Shown here one piece after another: positions 38,401-53,400 of a stretch of DNA of 64,000 bases. The position numbers were made by a program, and so were the translations under genes. Within the stretch, counting starts at the first letter, position 1. Each line of letters starts with the position of its first letter. Source of the stretch: Astropecten irregularis. Lineage: Eukaryota > Echinodermata > Asteroidea > Paxillosida > Astropectinidae. The notes under the pieces are model-generated. The model was given only the letters and a program-made list of their open reading frames with translations. It made no database searches and was not told where the DNA came from. The stretch lies in the NCBI GenBank assembly GCA_963971285.1, contig OZ020250.1:7858499-7922498 (forward strand), given 5' to 3'.

Positions 38401-41400
38401 ATGTGGGATTAATATACATGTACATACATGTAATGCTAGTACTTCAATGCAGTCCACAGTCTTTTATTGTTTGTGCCTAATGATGTGTAGTTAATTTGAA
38501 CTGAATTTAAACCAATCAATCAACTTTTTCATTTGTCTACAAAGATTGAAATACTGTCCAAGGACACTATTGTACATGTACACATGTATGTAATTCCGTC
38601 TCATGTTCATTTTGCATGAACATACATGTAATATACACGTATACGTACTTGTACATGTAAGCAGCATTTACATGGACATGTACCAGTATATATATTGTAA
38701 CTGTTGTTCATTTGTGAAACCACACACCTGTGCATCAGACAACTTACAATACAATTGATATGATAATACCAGCATTATCAATACATTTGTTCTGTTTCCA
38801 TGATTGTACAATACAGAACATTTATCACATAATTTACAGTTTTGTACTTGTTACGTACAATACAAATTTATGTCCATGATGTTTGTACCACACCCAGCAC
38901 ATGACGTATGGAGATTATCACCTATAGTGTGGCAGACCAGGCAGCCCCCTGGCCGTTGCCAGACCGCACCCATTACCTGTGGTGTACTGGATAAAAAAAA
39001 CTACCCCTGTGCGCATACTGTACATGACATAATAATATATTATATTCAGTACTACACAGCACAGTTTTCGACATACAGTACACAATTTATATTTTGTCTT
39101 TAAGGTACCTGTTGTCTGGTTGTGAGATGTGCACAGAGCTAGGTGACCTTTGAACAGTCAAATATAGCGCTATGTTTTATTGTACACTGTAGGCCTACTT
39201 GTTTACGGTATTATTTTATTTAAACATCAATGTTTAGTTTAAAGGTACAGTTCAGGATTGGTAACATACCCAAGCAGATGGTCACAGATTTACGCAGGCC
39301 CATAACTTTCAGGATATGATGGTGCTGGTGGCAAACCGTTAAAATATTTTTGCCTGAAATTGCTGTATTTATCCAGAAATTAGTAAAACAAAGACCGAAA
39401 ACAGTTTTGATCTCGGAGTAAGATCTAAACCATTCTTTATGAATAAGAAAAATTGAACTGGGTCTTACATATGTACATGTATGTACATGTAGCTATTTTC
39501 TCGTGACTCAGATGTCCAATTTAGCTTCACAGGTTTATCATTTCATGTACATGCTAGATCAGACAAAGTGTGAGTGCTGTTTTGTGACCACTACCAATGG
39601 TGTATTATACCTTTAAGCACTATACTGTGTGAAGTTTATTCCAGAAACAGTTTTTTTGTGTACTTCCTGCCATGGCTAATAAAAATTATGTCATATGATT
39701 CAGGAAAACTACATGATTTGCAAAACGACACAATCACACCAGTGGCCTTTTCCAAACCTCGGCTCCGGCTCGGGCTCCGGCTTCGGCTCCATTTCGTGAC
39801 TCCATTTTTTAATAACAGGTATCAAAATAGAGGCTTTTGGCTATGGTTTGAAAGTAGATACTCTATTTTGAACAAGAAAACAGGGATTCAGCTTCAATGA
39901 AAAGCCACAACCTACATTTCCAGCATATGGATGACAGCACCGAAGCCGGAGCCTGAGCCGGAGCCGAGGTTTTGAAAAGGACCCAGCTGAGTACATTTGT
40001 TTGATTGCTGTAATTGAAATAAATACAAACCGGGACAAGTCCCTGTATCAAACAAAAAACTTCATTCATTGCCTTCATGAAAATGCAAACAGAGATTTGG
40101 CTAAAATTTTAAGCAGTTTTGAAAACCAGATGACTGACTGGAAAGAATGCTCTTTTCCAAAACTAAAGAAAGAAAACAAAAGAAGGGAAACAAACTTGAC
40201 AAACAGCATTATTGCACTTAACATAATTGTTTATTCCCTACAAACATGACAAACTGACAAACCTCTGCTTAAATTGCACTGAACAAAATTTCTTCTCAGT
40301 TGGTGTTCATAAATTACTAGGCCTATGCTTGTAGTTAGGAGGGCCTGACGCATTTTGATCCTAGCAGGATCTTTATAACTTGTATTGAGATTATAAACTC
40401 ATTTTACTTTTTGATTTTTGGGCTACAACACAGTGTTGTTTTGTTTTCTTCTTGGGTTATTCCATCATATTAGGAGCATGATTTGGTTATGGATGGTCAA
40501 GTTCAAACCTGTAGGGAATGTAGGCCTACAGTACAACGTACAATTGTACATTCAGGTAACCTCTAATGGATGAGTGTACATTCACAGCTGTCAATTTACT
40601 GTACTTCAAATCAGGATGAAATCAATCTGCACGCGGTACAGGAAAAAAGTATCAGTTGACTCTAATAAGTGAATAATAAGGAGTCATACACTACAGTACA
40701 TACAACATGTACATGTACAGTGTATTACTTGTGGTACAGGTTGTATGGATTTAGCAGAGAGAGCATACAGTACATGTAGGATCACGTGAATTTGTAATGT
40801 GGTGGAATGATCCATTGAGACTGTGTAATTCATACAAATGGCAAATTGGATTTTGATTAAACGGAATTATTTAGAATGCGCATACAGGTGCAGTGTAATG
40901 GAAATTTTGCATTATGATGGCTGGTATTCAGAAATATGCATACAATGTATTTTGTACACATGTATGTACACTGTCCAGTACGTTCATGTAAATTTTATAT
41001 CAGCATCAACACATCAGTGATGTCTGCAGTTTTCAAAACATGTCACGACACGTACACTTATTTACACATGTATCCAATTACACTGTAAATACAATAATGT
41101 GAATGGTGTCATGGTCTCATGTAAGCGATTCATCATACTACATGTACATGCATGACATGTATCTGACTATTGTCATGCACACTGAACATGTACAAGCTTG
41201 CAAGAAAATACTTGTACATGCTTTATAAATACCGGTACCTGAACCGTACAATCATTGAACTGAAAAATGCTTTCATTTTACTTGAATTCTTGGTGGGATG
41301 TCAGCGTTCCCATTGACTGGTTGACAAGAAGACTGTAAAGTGTATAATTTCATTGTATAAAACGTGTACATTTTGTACATGTATGTACAGTATCTGTGAG

Positions 41401-44400
41401 CTAACTGGATATCCAGTCCAAACTCAGTTGTTATTCAAGAGGAGTAATTCTGTCCTTTGTTTGATTAACAATTACACAATATGCAAGGGTGCTTAGCCAC
41501 ACTATGAAAAGCAAATACTTTTTACTAGGTATAACATTTGTTGTTCTAGATTCCCATCTCAATCTGAGGAATTAGTCAGATTTTATTTGTCAGACTAGGC
41601 CTAATTGTTTGGCAAAAGGCTGGAAAATAATCTGCAAGCAGGAAGCCGCCTGCCCAGATTGTTCTGTGCCTGTTCAGTGAACAAGAGACCGGGTGCTCTT
41701 CCTCTGAAATACAGTTTGTCTTGCATTGTAACCAATTTGTTAAAATAATCAGAAAAAAAAGAGAGAGGTGCTCGCAACTCACACTAATCTGGTGCAATGA
41801 AATATAAGGTACAATGCCTTGCTCAAACTTGCGGTCAACTGTAACCTGATAACCAATCTGGGCAATTCGTAACGTAAGTTTCCTGTTAAGTGACTTTGAC
41901 CTATTCCTCGATGAATCATTCCTAAAAGACTCCAATTTAAAAATGTTGTATTTGTATCAGCAAATATACATGTAACACTTATGATTCCTTGAAATGCATG
42001 CAAATAATGCAAACTTACGTTACTGTTAGGTTTTGAAAGGTTCAAGAGCCTTTATTAGGCTCAGAAGATGTAATGTGTGTATGTACCATTAAACTTGAGC
42101 AGTCACCAGACATGCCAGAAGCCGTGAATACTACAGAATATTCAGTCAGCATCGTTCATAACTTGCTCAGCGCAACATGTCACATTCCTTACAGAAAAAT
42201 CTGCATTGAAGCCGGCCGAAATCCACGGTACCGAGCACGACATTAGTCCATGCACCAAATACACACGCTGTACTTACGACATGTAGGCTTGCACTTCCGG
42301 CCCGATTGCGAATTGGCGACTGTGTACTGGTGCACAACGTACATGTATGCTTTGAATGGTGCGGCGCGGATACAAATCGTGGAATTTCGAGCGATCGTCG
42401 CTTTCAGAAGGCTGTTCACAATATTTGTTTAATCAAGTTTGCGAAAAGTTTGTTTCTGCTTGGCAAAATGAACAAAAAAACGACTGAAATTCAAGTATGT
42501 ATTATACAGTCTACACTTTTGGGGTTGTTTATTCATTGGGAAAACGTCAGTCTACTTTTTAAAAAGTTGGTTTCGTTATACCGTTTTGGAAATTTGAAAC
42601 CGGAAATCCGTTTTTTAATGCACAGCACTAGACCCCAAATCTTTGGATTTGAGAAGGTTCTTGATGAAAATGGTTTTGGTTCCTACATAAAGGATTAATC
42701 TACACTCATGAATTATGTTGTTGTATTTGCACAGGGATTTCAAGCTCCGGCTCATGCGTGGATCGCCCCACCTGTCCCCCAATCTGATCCTGGAAACAGC
42801 GGAGGGTGTCAGACATCACCAACCAGACTATCTGTATGTGGGACAGCTTGAAGGTATGACGTTCTTAAGAAATCATTCTTCGGTGAAGACTGTCACATTA
42901 TCATGATGCCATCAATTGATTTCTTGCGAGCACTGTTTAAAGGCAGTATCCATACTTTGGTAGCGTACCGAATCAGAAAGCTCCACATATTTACCTATAA
43001 CTTACGGGGTATAAAGATGGTGAATGGTAGAAACATACAGTACCATTGAAATGTTTCTGCCTGAAATGCTGTATTTATCCAAAAAAGAGTAAAACCAGTG
43101 ACCAAAATTGCGATGCGATCTGGGAAAACCCGTCGGATGTCGCCGAACCCGTATTCGAGAAAATCGAAAAATAGTCCCCAAAGCAATTTTTTTGACAATT
43201 TCTTTTTTTGGCCCCATTTCGTTAACTAATATCCAAAGTATCATTGTGTAAAATATCTAATAGAAATTCTTCTGTTTTATACGTTAAAATGCCGTTTTTT
43301 GATGACGAGTAATTAGAACGTCGTAATTGTTTTTAGCATCCGCCATATTGTTTGGAATAGACAGCGGCGGCTGTATACTTACATGCGCAAGAACGATCAT
43401 AACTCCATGGTACTTTATCGTACATGCCTGAATTATACATCAAAATAAAGCCTAATCACTGTTGAACAAGATGATTATCAATCCGCGTTCGTGTATACAT
43501 TTTTATGTACACACAGCGAGGGTTGAATGTACATGTCCAATGCGTGTACGTGTCTGCCCGACTGACCTTGTGACCTGTTGCGGCACCTCGCTCGGGTTCT
43601 TCTATTTTTACATCATTTCCCTCGAGGTTTTTTCGCTATATTTTCTACACTCTGTATTTATAAAAATGGGTATATTTTATGACTCTTGAACATGTAATTT
43701 GGCGATTAGTTTGAGGTGTTCATACGTTAGAAATGGCTTGTAAGTTTGAAGTGGATCGTGTGAGTTGTGTGAAAGTGTTGGACTTGCGATCCAAGATGGC
43801 AGCCTCCATGGACGCGGAGTCGAAATGTGCCACACAAGTTGCTGCTTGTTTAGATGAGGCCAGAAGGCTAAATTTGCACAGCTCTGGAGACGACCAAGCT
43901 TTGAAAGAGGTCATAGCTGATTATTTTACAGCTAGAGATGCTAGCGATGATTCAGATTTGTCTAATGATGAGGATAGTCTCGATGATAGTGACGGAGATG
44001 CCGGCAGCAACAGTTACAATTACTCTTGCATGCCTAGTACTAGTACTAGTAGTACTAGTAGTAGAACAAGTGATCATGATGACGTAAGCGAGGCTGATTC
44101 AGATGAAAATGACCATGAGCGAGGTATGTTTGTGTCCAAAATTAAAAACTTATGTAGTCCTCTGTCTGTGTTATTCATCAGGTAGTTTGGACCATTCAGT
44201 CTATCATAGTACATGCATTAATATTATTAACTTGTAGGCCTAATTGTACTAGTTTTTGCGATGATCGTGACCCTTGGTCTGACGTGGGGACATGGAAATG
44301 GTATGTCCGTGTCCCCACGTCAGACCAAAGTTACGATGGATGTAGCCTTTGGTCTGATGTGGGGACATGGATATAGTGGGTCCATGTCCCCACATCAGAC

Positions 44401-47400
44401 CAAGGTTACGATGAATGTAGCCTGTGGTCTGACGTGGGGACATGGATGTAGTGGGTCCATGTCCCCACGTCAGACCAAAGGTTACGATGAATGTAGCCTG
44501 TGGTCTGACGTGGGGACATGGACATGGTCCCCACGTGTCCATGTCCCCCACGTCAGACCAATGAATGTAACCTTGGTCTGATGTGTGGACATGTCCCCAC
44601 GTCAGACCACGGTTACGATGATCGTTACTCGGTCTGATGATTGTAACTCGGTCTGATGAGGGGACATGGACATTGTAGGTCCATGTCCCCATGTCAGACC
44701 AAGGTTACGATCATCGCAACTAACTTTGTACATGCCATGTAGGCATCCTACAAATGAAATGAAGCAGTTATGAACACTCATTATTTTCTTTGTAATTAAA
44801 TAACACCCATCACTTTGTTGTTTTGTATAAGTAGAGAGTAAACTTAAGTTATGGTATTTTATTCATGTATGTATAATTACTTTCTGTTATTTACATTATG
44901 ACAAGGAATAAAACAAATTATCTCACCTTACGTTATTGGTAATGTCCTCTTTATTACGTGGTTTGTGAGCAAGGCTTATTTTGTGGAAGTCTTAGATTTT
45001 CAGGGGGAAATTATGGGGTAAAACGGTAACGGACATACGACAACATGCGTGAGAGCTTAAAAAGCGTCCAGGTAGTTTGAATCAAAATGGAGTTTGACGC
45101 AACTGACAAGTTGTTTTCCAGTATGCAACAAGCGGGTAAGAACATTACATTTTTACAATAAAATTTTCCAAAATTAAATCTGGGGTTTTAAGGATTCAGG
45201 AACATTTTCTCAAAGTATAAACACCATTTTGGAGAAAAGAAGTTTCTTGAAAAAAAGTGTTTTGATTTATCAATGTGTTTAAAGTGCCTTAAACTATGAA
45301 TCGCCTTTATTGATTATTAATCGCCTTTATCTGTTTTCTTTTAGATGGTGATTACCCAATTATTGAAGACGTCCTCAATATTCTGCCACCCCTCCCACCC
45401 TTGGAGAATCTCGATGACCCTCACGTTGAAGCTGCTGGTGTGTTCAAGTGTAGTTGTAAGCACAATGAAGGCGATCCCTGTTTCACGATGTTCAATGATG
45501 GAGAAGTTGACGCTATTCGCTGCTCCTTTCTTGAAATGACCCGTGATGAATTGGACATAGCAATTTTAGCTAAACTCTCATGTGGTATGCACTTGTCCGA
45601 TATGACGTCAAGGTCCAGAAGAAACAGCACTGAAAGGAAAACGCAGAGGACGGACTTCTACCACCACGGACTGAGGATATGCCGCGATACCTTCAGGTAC
45701 ATCCATGGTATTGGACAGGAAAAGTTGAACAATCTCATCAAGCACTATAAAGAGCATGGAGTGACCCCTCGCACACACGGCAACAAAAAACGTCGGCCCC
45801 ACAATGCAATCACAGCTGATGACAACATCTACGTAGCACATTTTGTGTTAAACTATGCCGAGACCCACGGTATGCATTTGCCAGGCAGAGTACCAGGCTA
45901 CTGGCGCACTGATTTGAAACTTCTGCCCACTAACTGTTCTAAGAGAATGGTATATGATTGTTACTGTGCTGCCGTTGCTGTAACAACACATCGAGCCGTA
46001 TCCTTGGTGACATTTCGCAGGATCTGGCGAGAAGTTGTCCCCTTTGTTGTGACAATGCGACCCTCCACTGATTTGTGTTGGTTCTGTCAAAAGCACCAAA
46101 TGAAAATCAGTGTTGCTGCAAACAGAACAGATGCGGAGAAGGCAGAACTTCTGAAGGTCGCCTCTGATCACCTGGAACAAGCGTTCCAGGAACGCTCGAT
46201 GTACAACGACGTATGCAAGGAAACCAAAGATAATCTTCCTGCTGGATTTGATCTTGGTGAACATCCCCCATGTAGCTTCGATGGAAAAATGCACTACAGT
46301 ATGGATTTCGCACAACAAGTACATTATCCATCAAATCCTCAGCAACCTGGCCCCGTTTACTTCAAAACACCAAGGAAATGTGCAGTCTTTGGGGTTGCTT
46401 GTGAGGCGCTTCCAAAGCAAGTAATTTTTCTTGTGGATGAAAGTGTTCAAGTTAGCAAAGGTGCCAACTGCGTTATTAGTTTATTTCATTTTTATTTGGA
46501 TCATTATGGGATGGGAGAAGAACACATGCATCTCCATGCAGACAATTGCTCGGGCCAGAACAAAAATTCGTATGTCATGTGGTACCTGCTATGGCGTGTC
46601 CTAACTGACCGACACCGATCAATCACAATGAGCTTCCTGCTGGCTGGGCACACGAAATTTAGTTGTGACTGGTGCTTCGGATTGTTCAAACGAACTTTCA
46701 GGAGAACCAAGGTCGACTGCCTGGATGACATTGCTGATACAGTGTCCAACTCAAGTACAGCAGGAGTCAATGTCCCGCATCTCTGTGGAAAGGAGGATGG
46801 AACTGTCCTTGTCAACGTGTATGATTGGTCGTCCTACCTGAGCCGTTACTTCAAGAAAGTGAAACAGATCAAGACACATCATCACTTTCACTTTGACCAC
46901 ACATCGACCAGTGTAACTGTTCAACGGTTTCGTGACTCCGCGAGTTCAGTTCAGGAACTTATCAAAGTCCCCGGTACACTGCCTCCACATGATGTAATGC
47001 CAGCACAAATTCAGCCTAAGGGGCTCGATGGCAAGCGACAACTCTATCTGTACAAAGAGATACGTGAATTTGTTGCAGAGGACAAGCAAGATCTCGTGTG
47101 CCCTCCGCCAACACCTGAGGATCTACAGAGTGACTCAAACGCCAGTGAAAGTGAATCTGAGGGGGAGACAGCAGCACCGCCTGAAAAACGTGGGCGTCGT
47201 CGTGTTCCTAGAAACTGAACAGTAGACAGGTTAAACTGTAAGATAGTATAGCACAATATCCCGTACTTAGGTGCATGTAGACCTATCCTCCATACCAGTA
47301 GCCGAATTGTTCAATACAGAAGCTTTGCTCATGAATATTAATTAATTTTGGCCGGGAGATGGATAATATGCAAATTAGGCTTGCCCTTCACCGACATGGG

Positions 47401-50400
47401 TGAGGACTGCATATTCAGTGCTTGTTAAGTGCACATGAAAAAAAAAAATGTGCTGGCTCAGGTGGGATTCAAACCCATGACCTCCTGCTTATGGCATCTG
47501 CACAAGGTCGTGGGTTCGAATCCCACCAGAGCCAGCGTATGATTTTTTCATGTGCACTAAACAAGCATTGTATGCAGTGCCCGTCCACGTCCGTGAAGGG
47601 CAAGCCTAATTTGCAAGAAAGCTTCGGGTTAGCATGTTCTCTGTACACTGTGTCACAGTAGGGCATAGATTTATGTTGCTATTATCTCAGTACATGTCCA
47701 AGTAAAATCAATCAATTTAATCCATTGATTAAAAATCAGCCTCCCTCTTATGTTGAAAAAGGCCACGCCCCTAAAAAGGAAGAAATGTAGGTTGCAGACA
47801 TGTTTAGACCCAATGATGATAGCCCATGATTACATTTGCTAGAGATTGAGTTAACCAAACTCATACACATTGAATTTTCAACAATTTACCTATTAATTAC
47901 TGGTTTGACTTTTAGCCTCCCTCTTATGGTAAACCGGGGCCACGCCCCTAAAATGGAAGGTAGTGTGTGCTTGCGGATACAGGAATGTGGATTATGTGCT
48001 TATTGATAGACAAATGTAGGTCTGATTCCAACCAAAATCCTCAGAGTGGTTGTATAATCCTATTGTGGCTTTCGTACAGGTTCTGTCAATCAGTGAAGTT
48101 GTACTACTTTATGTGAATATTCATTAAATACTTTAAAGCTTTATTTCTCAAAATGAGGCGAACCGGTTTCCCGAACTTCATGGGACCATAACTTGACTTG
48201 TGGACATCCTATAATTATAAACAAAGCAGTTTTGGAAAGTACAAGACTTTCTCTTTCATTTGATGTACATAACTCAAAAATGAAAAAAATCACCATGTGA
48301 AGGGTTTTCCCAGATCACATCACAATTATGTTTGATCTATAAAGATCAAAAATAAAAGAGAAAAGACTTAAGCATGTTAAGTAATATTGTGGCCGTTTTT
48401 TTTTTACTGTTTTCTCAGAAAATGGGCACCGCATGGGACAGATGACTGTTACTGTATCTTTCTTGATATTTTTGCCCATGAATCTGTATTTCTTTGACAA
48501 AAACTAACTTTAAAAGTATGATACTACATGTACCTTTAATCAACCGTAATCTGGCTCAGGGTTTGTACCCTGTCATCCATACAAAACAAGCCACCCTTAT
48601 GGACTGATGGAGCATGTTGTCTATCCCTAGGCCTGGAAATTCCCTCTGGAAGAGGCGCAATGAGATGTTAATTTAAGTGGGAGCATTGTAAGACATGTAC
48701 ACGTGTACATGTACTAATTTCATATAGCTGCTTAGCACAACAAATTGCTTAGCACAAAAATTGCTTGCCCAATAAAACAAACCACCATTGAAAATTCCAT
48801 TTGATATTCATGGTCAGCAAACAACAGCCAAAGGCCAATTGCAAGTGATACATGACACACAATTTGGTTGTTAATCCTGTTTTTACAAAAAAAATTTACT
48901 TGACAGAAATGTCATGCTTAGCAAATTTTTGTACTAAGCAGCTCTATGAAATTTACCCAAGTGCTGTGGACATCACAACATTTTTTTGTGAGAGTGTTTG
49001 GCTTCTTGATAATGCAATTCCTGTACCTGATTGGACAACAGGCTGACAGGGGCGTTATTGTTGAATAAGGTCAGTACAACTGTTTCTTTGCTGGCTCCAC
49101 AAGTCCCTAACATCTTGCCTTCCTTGCTTCAGGCGAACCCAACACCAAGTGCCACGGCTCCATCCTCAAAGGGCTCTTCTCTGGGACCATCTACGCCGAC
49201 GATGACACCTACCACGTGGAGCCGGCTCACAGGCACTTTGACGAACCCACAGATTTCCATTCCATCGTCTACAAGGGCACAGACGTCCAGTATCCCACAG
49301 AGGGCGGATGCGGACTGACCTCGGAGACCAAGAAGTGGATGGAGAAGGTGCAAAAGTCAGCCGTGAAGGAGGAGAAAAAGGTTGTGAAGAAGGTGGGTGG
49401 TCCTTTTATTCCCTTTCACACCGCGGGGTCCGGAATGGGCCATGGAATATTGTTGTGATATTTGTATGGCCCGCAGCGTGGGCTCCAAATATTTCAACTG
49501 GTTACGCATGCCCTCTATTGTTGATGTTAGAACAACAATGACCCTCATTGGGAATTTGTGCATGATTTATAATACAAATGATGGTCGGTTACCAATAAAA
49601 GCAAGGCTTTTTGCAATTCTAAAGCCCCTTGTAGCGAGTTTATTAAAAATGGCAGACTGATCGAAGCGCAAAACGCGTGTAAACAAAGGAGATTATGAAC
49701 TCAATTTTAAATGATTCTGACAGTGATGATGATCGATTTGGCCTAGGCCAGGAGTCAGAATCTTCTGATGAAAAAAAAAAATGATCATTGATTCCGAGTG
49801 GGAATATGAGACAGATGAAGAGCAACTGCCCAGCACTTCAAGTTCAATAGACCGATCCAGTAAGCCCCGCCCTATTTCGCATTGACCAATCACAGCCGCG
49901 AAAATCTTATCACCAATTGCAGCAGCCATTTTGGTGATCACATGCTGGGGATCGCGGTATTGATTACAGTAGTGTTTACGTTTACGAACTGGAAAAACAA
50001 TAAATACCTTCCTCTGCAAATGCAGCACAACTTCACAAGTACAGTATGTGTGCGTCGTTGCTTGGCCGTTGCTATGGTGGGCGTGGCCTACTGGATCGGT
50101 CTATTGTCAGACCTTGTTGCAATATTTATGTGCAATGATTACAAATAAGGTACATGTAGTGTGTGCATGCTAATGTGTGAACAATGCTCAGGAATTTTTG
50201 TATATAATGCCCAGTAATGAAAGGGTTTAAATCACCTCATTCCAAAGGACTAAGGTAGAATTTGATTCAAATTCTCCATTGTGATATCAAGAGGAAAAAA
50301 AGGATAATTGACCACTTCAGGGTGGTTTTTCTATTGACTTTTCACCTTACGAGATTCTTTGTCCCTGTACAAATTTTTCATTGCAGCGGTCAGCTGTGCC

Positions 50401-53400
50401 GGATGTCCATCCAGACCACACCCACAATCTGTACACTGACCCGAAGAAGCATAGCCGGTCCCGACGCCAGACCCCCGACATGACAACGTGCAACCTGTAC
50501 CTACAGGCTGACCACACGTACACGGACTACTTCAACAACGAAGACCCAGAGGTCATTGCGCAGTTCAACAACTTTGTGGCTGCCATCAACGGAATCTACG
50601 GCTCGATCACGTTTGGCTCGTACAGGGGTGTGGGGTTCATGGTGGACAGGATAAGGGTGAGTGTCGAGCTTTGTTCTATTGTCTGGATTGTGAGTGAGTG
50701 AACGTAATAGTACACTGTGTCCTGTTCATGCTAGACTGTGATAGAATGACTGTTACATAGCATTGTGTGTCTTAGCATGGAGTAAGCCTCATTTACTACT
50801 AAGGCTGAGTCGGAATGGATCGGGTTCCGAAATTCCGCCCGATGCGATCGGATTTTTTGTTCCGGTGTTCCGGTGTTCCGATGAAACAATAAAACACATA
50901 AGAAATACTTTTTTAAACTTTCTTCTTCAAATCTTAATAAAAATCATGTTTCGTTTACTCAATCTTACCAATCGTAAAGGTAAAGTTTCTGTAGCGAAAA
51001 ACTAGTGTTTGTCAAAAGACGGGTCGGTCGTACACGTACCACCACATATCATATGTACCGTTACCAACCCCCGGTCATGGTCCTTGGTCGTCCAAGCGCT
51101 ACTTCACCGTGCATGCCACATACACACATCAAACGTACGTTGTGTACTGAACACATGTTGATGTACATGTACATGTATGGAAAGCTTCCTCCCGACGCAC
51201 GTGGTTGAGACTCTCGCTGATGCACTTTGCGCGGAGAACCAGTATCATGCATGGGAAATTCAATGGCATGGCATGCGAGATGATTGTTTACGTCTTACCA
51301 TGAAGGAAGAAATACTCACAGTGCGACCGTTGATTTCGGAAGGATTTCACAATGTTTCTACTTAGCCAATATGACAAAAATGACTGATTGAAATTCAAGT
51401 CAGGAAAACAGAATTTCGGAAGGAATATTTTACAGGGATCTCGCAACTAAATTACAAGCGTACATCGGTGTAACACTCGGCACTCAAACCGTGTTTTTGC
51501 ACGTGTTCGATGTCGGAATTTTAAAATGTTTTTCTTTATTTTTGGGGTCACCAAAGTAGGTCATTGTTCGTGAATTCATTTATCGGAACACTGGATCCCG
51601 AACGAAAAAACTCGGTCGGGTTCCGGAACGAAAACATTCTGAGATGACTCGGCCCTATTTACTTCTACTACTACTACTGGATAACATCGTGCATAACTGC
51701 ACATGCTGCCTGATGTGACAGATGCCTCCAAACAACATGGTCTGGTGCTGCAGCCTCTGCCTCTTCTACAGACCACCCGAGATCCATTTTGTTGATGTCT
51801 CTCTGGATAACCTCTGGCCATAATGTCCTATGGCGACCAGATTTTCATTTCCTGGAATTGGTTTCCAGTTGTACATTCTTGCGATGCGATCCATGTCCAT
51901 GCGTTGAAGATGACCAAACCATCGAATACTGTGTTTCCTCATTTAGTACGTAATAAACATGTAAATACATTGCACAGTCATAGAAAGTATGACACTATAG
52001 AAAATTGGTATGGACCATTCCGGACTGTCAATGAAACTGTGCGCATTGACCAATTGGAGTCGTTGTCGTCCAATACCTTAGTCAAACTCGGTCACATGGG
52101 GTATGTAAAAGAGCAAAACCGGAACGGTCCATTGAACTGTGACATCAAATAGGGGAAGAGTTTAAACGCATGTCCATTTCTCTCTGTTAACTTTGACCTT
52201 TGCCCCTTGGTGGTGCGATACTCTCACCTTCCAGATTAACGGCACTAACGAAAAGACTGACACTTCAAACCCCTTCGCATCTGAGAATATCGGTGTGGAG
52301 AAGTTCCTGGATCTGAACTCGTTGCAGAACCATGAGGAGTATTGTCTGGCCTACATCTTCGCTAACAGGGACTTCAACGATGGTGTGTTGGGCCTGGCGT
52401 GGGTTGGCTCTGCCGGAAGTGAGTTTTCAGAAAAACAAATTTTCCCTTGGGAAAACAATTTAAGGCCTACTGTAAACAAGTCCTGTGCTGATGGGAGATT
52501 GGGCTTATTGTCTCCCTCCAAACTTAATGAATGCTAATGGTCTCAAATCCACCAGAAATAAAAATAATTTGTACAGCACTGGCATTTTCATTATCCCTTG
52601 TCATTGGCTCCATTAACATTCCTAAAACCTGTTAAAATATTCATGATTCCTAAAACCATCTTAACTCCCTGGGGAGCATAAAGCCCCGGCTGCTGTAAGC
52701 GCACAGAGGCTAATCAAGCACAAAGCCATCTGTACCCTCACAGGTACCCATTTACACCTGGGTGAAGACAAGCAATATGTGACAATCGTCTTGCCTATGG
52801 ATGCAAGCGCCACAACCCATGGCTGGATTTGAACCCACAATCTGTAAATTTACCACAAGATCTTGAGTACGACACACCAGACCACTAGGCCACGGCTCCG
52901 CACTAAAAACACTTGGTTTTGCCTTATGCTGAAGAATACAGGACTATAGAGCTCATGCACCAATCCCAAAGAATGTGCCACAGGGATACCACATAGTAGT
53001 GATGAACATTTGAGGGACACAGCAGTGCAGAGCCTGTGCACTTTGACTTCATAGGGGCTTAAGTTGGTCCAAGGTAAAAGAAAAGGTCGTATGGGGTTAT
53101 AATATTGCCCAGTGGTGGAGTATGGTGGATTCAAGAAGGTTCTTAACCTCAAAGCATTATGGTTTGAACAATGCAGATGTAGCATCTGTTCTTATCATTT
53201 CAAGCACCAAATACTATTCAGATTTAAGTCACAAATGGCTTGAATAGTCCCAGAAACTCAATCATCCATCCACAGCTTGGCTTCGTCCTACATTGCCTCC
53301 TGACCTCCTGATGAATTCAGTCAGGCCTGACAAGGGGGAATGAATCGGAGCATATAATCACTCTAATGTCTGGATTTCTGGAGCCTAGGGATATTTTTAC

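Noticed and set aside
38560-41400. Frequent tacatgtacatg runs as a CRISPR-like or promoter array
   Set aside because: Simple-sequence palindromes common across the window, with irregular spacing and no unique spacers.
44249-44692. Repetitive frames of the type TWGHG..MSPRQTK on both strands
   Set aside because: They are translations of the inverted GGTCTGACGTGGGGAC array, not a protein gene.
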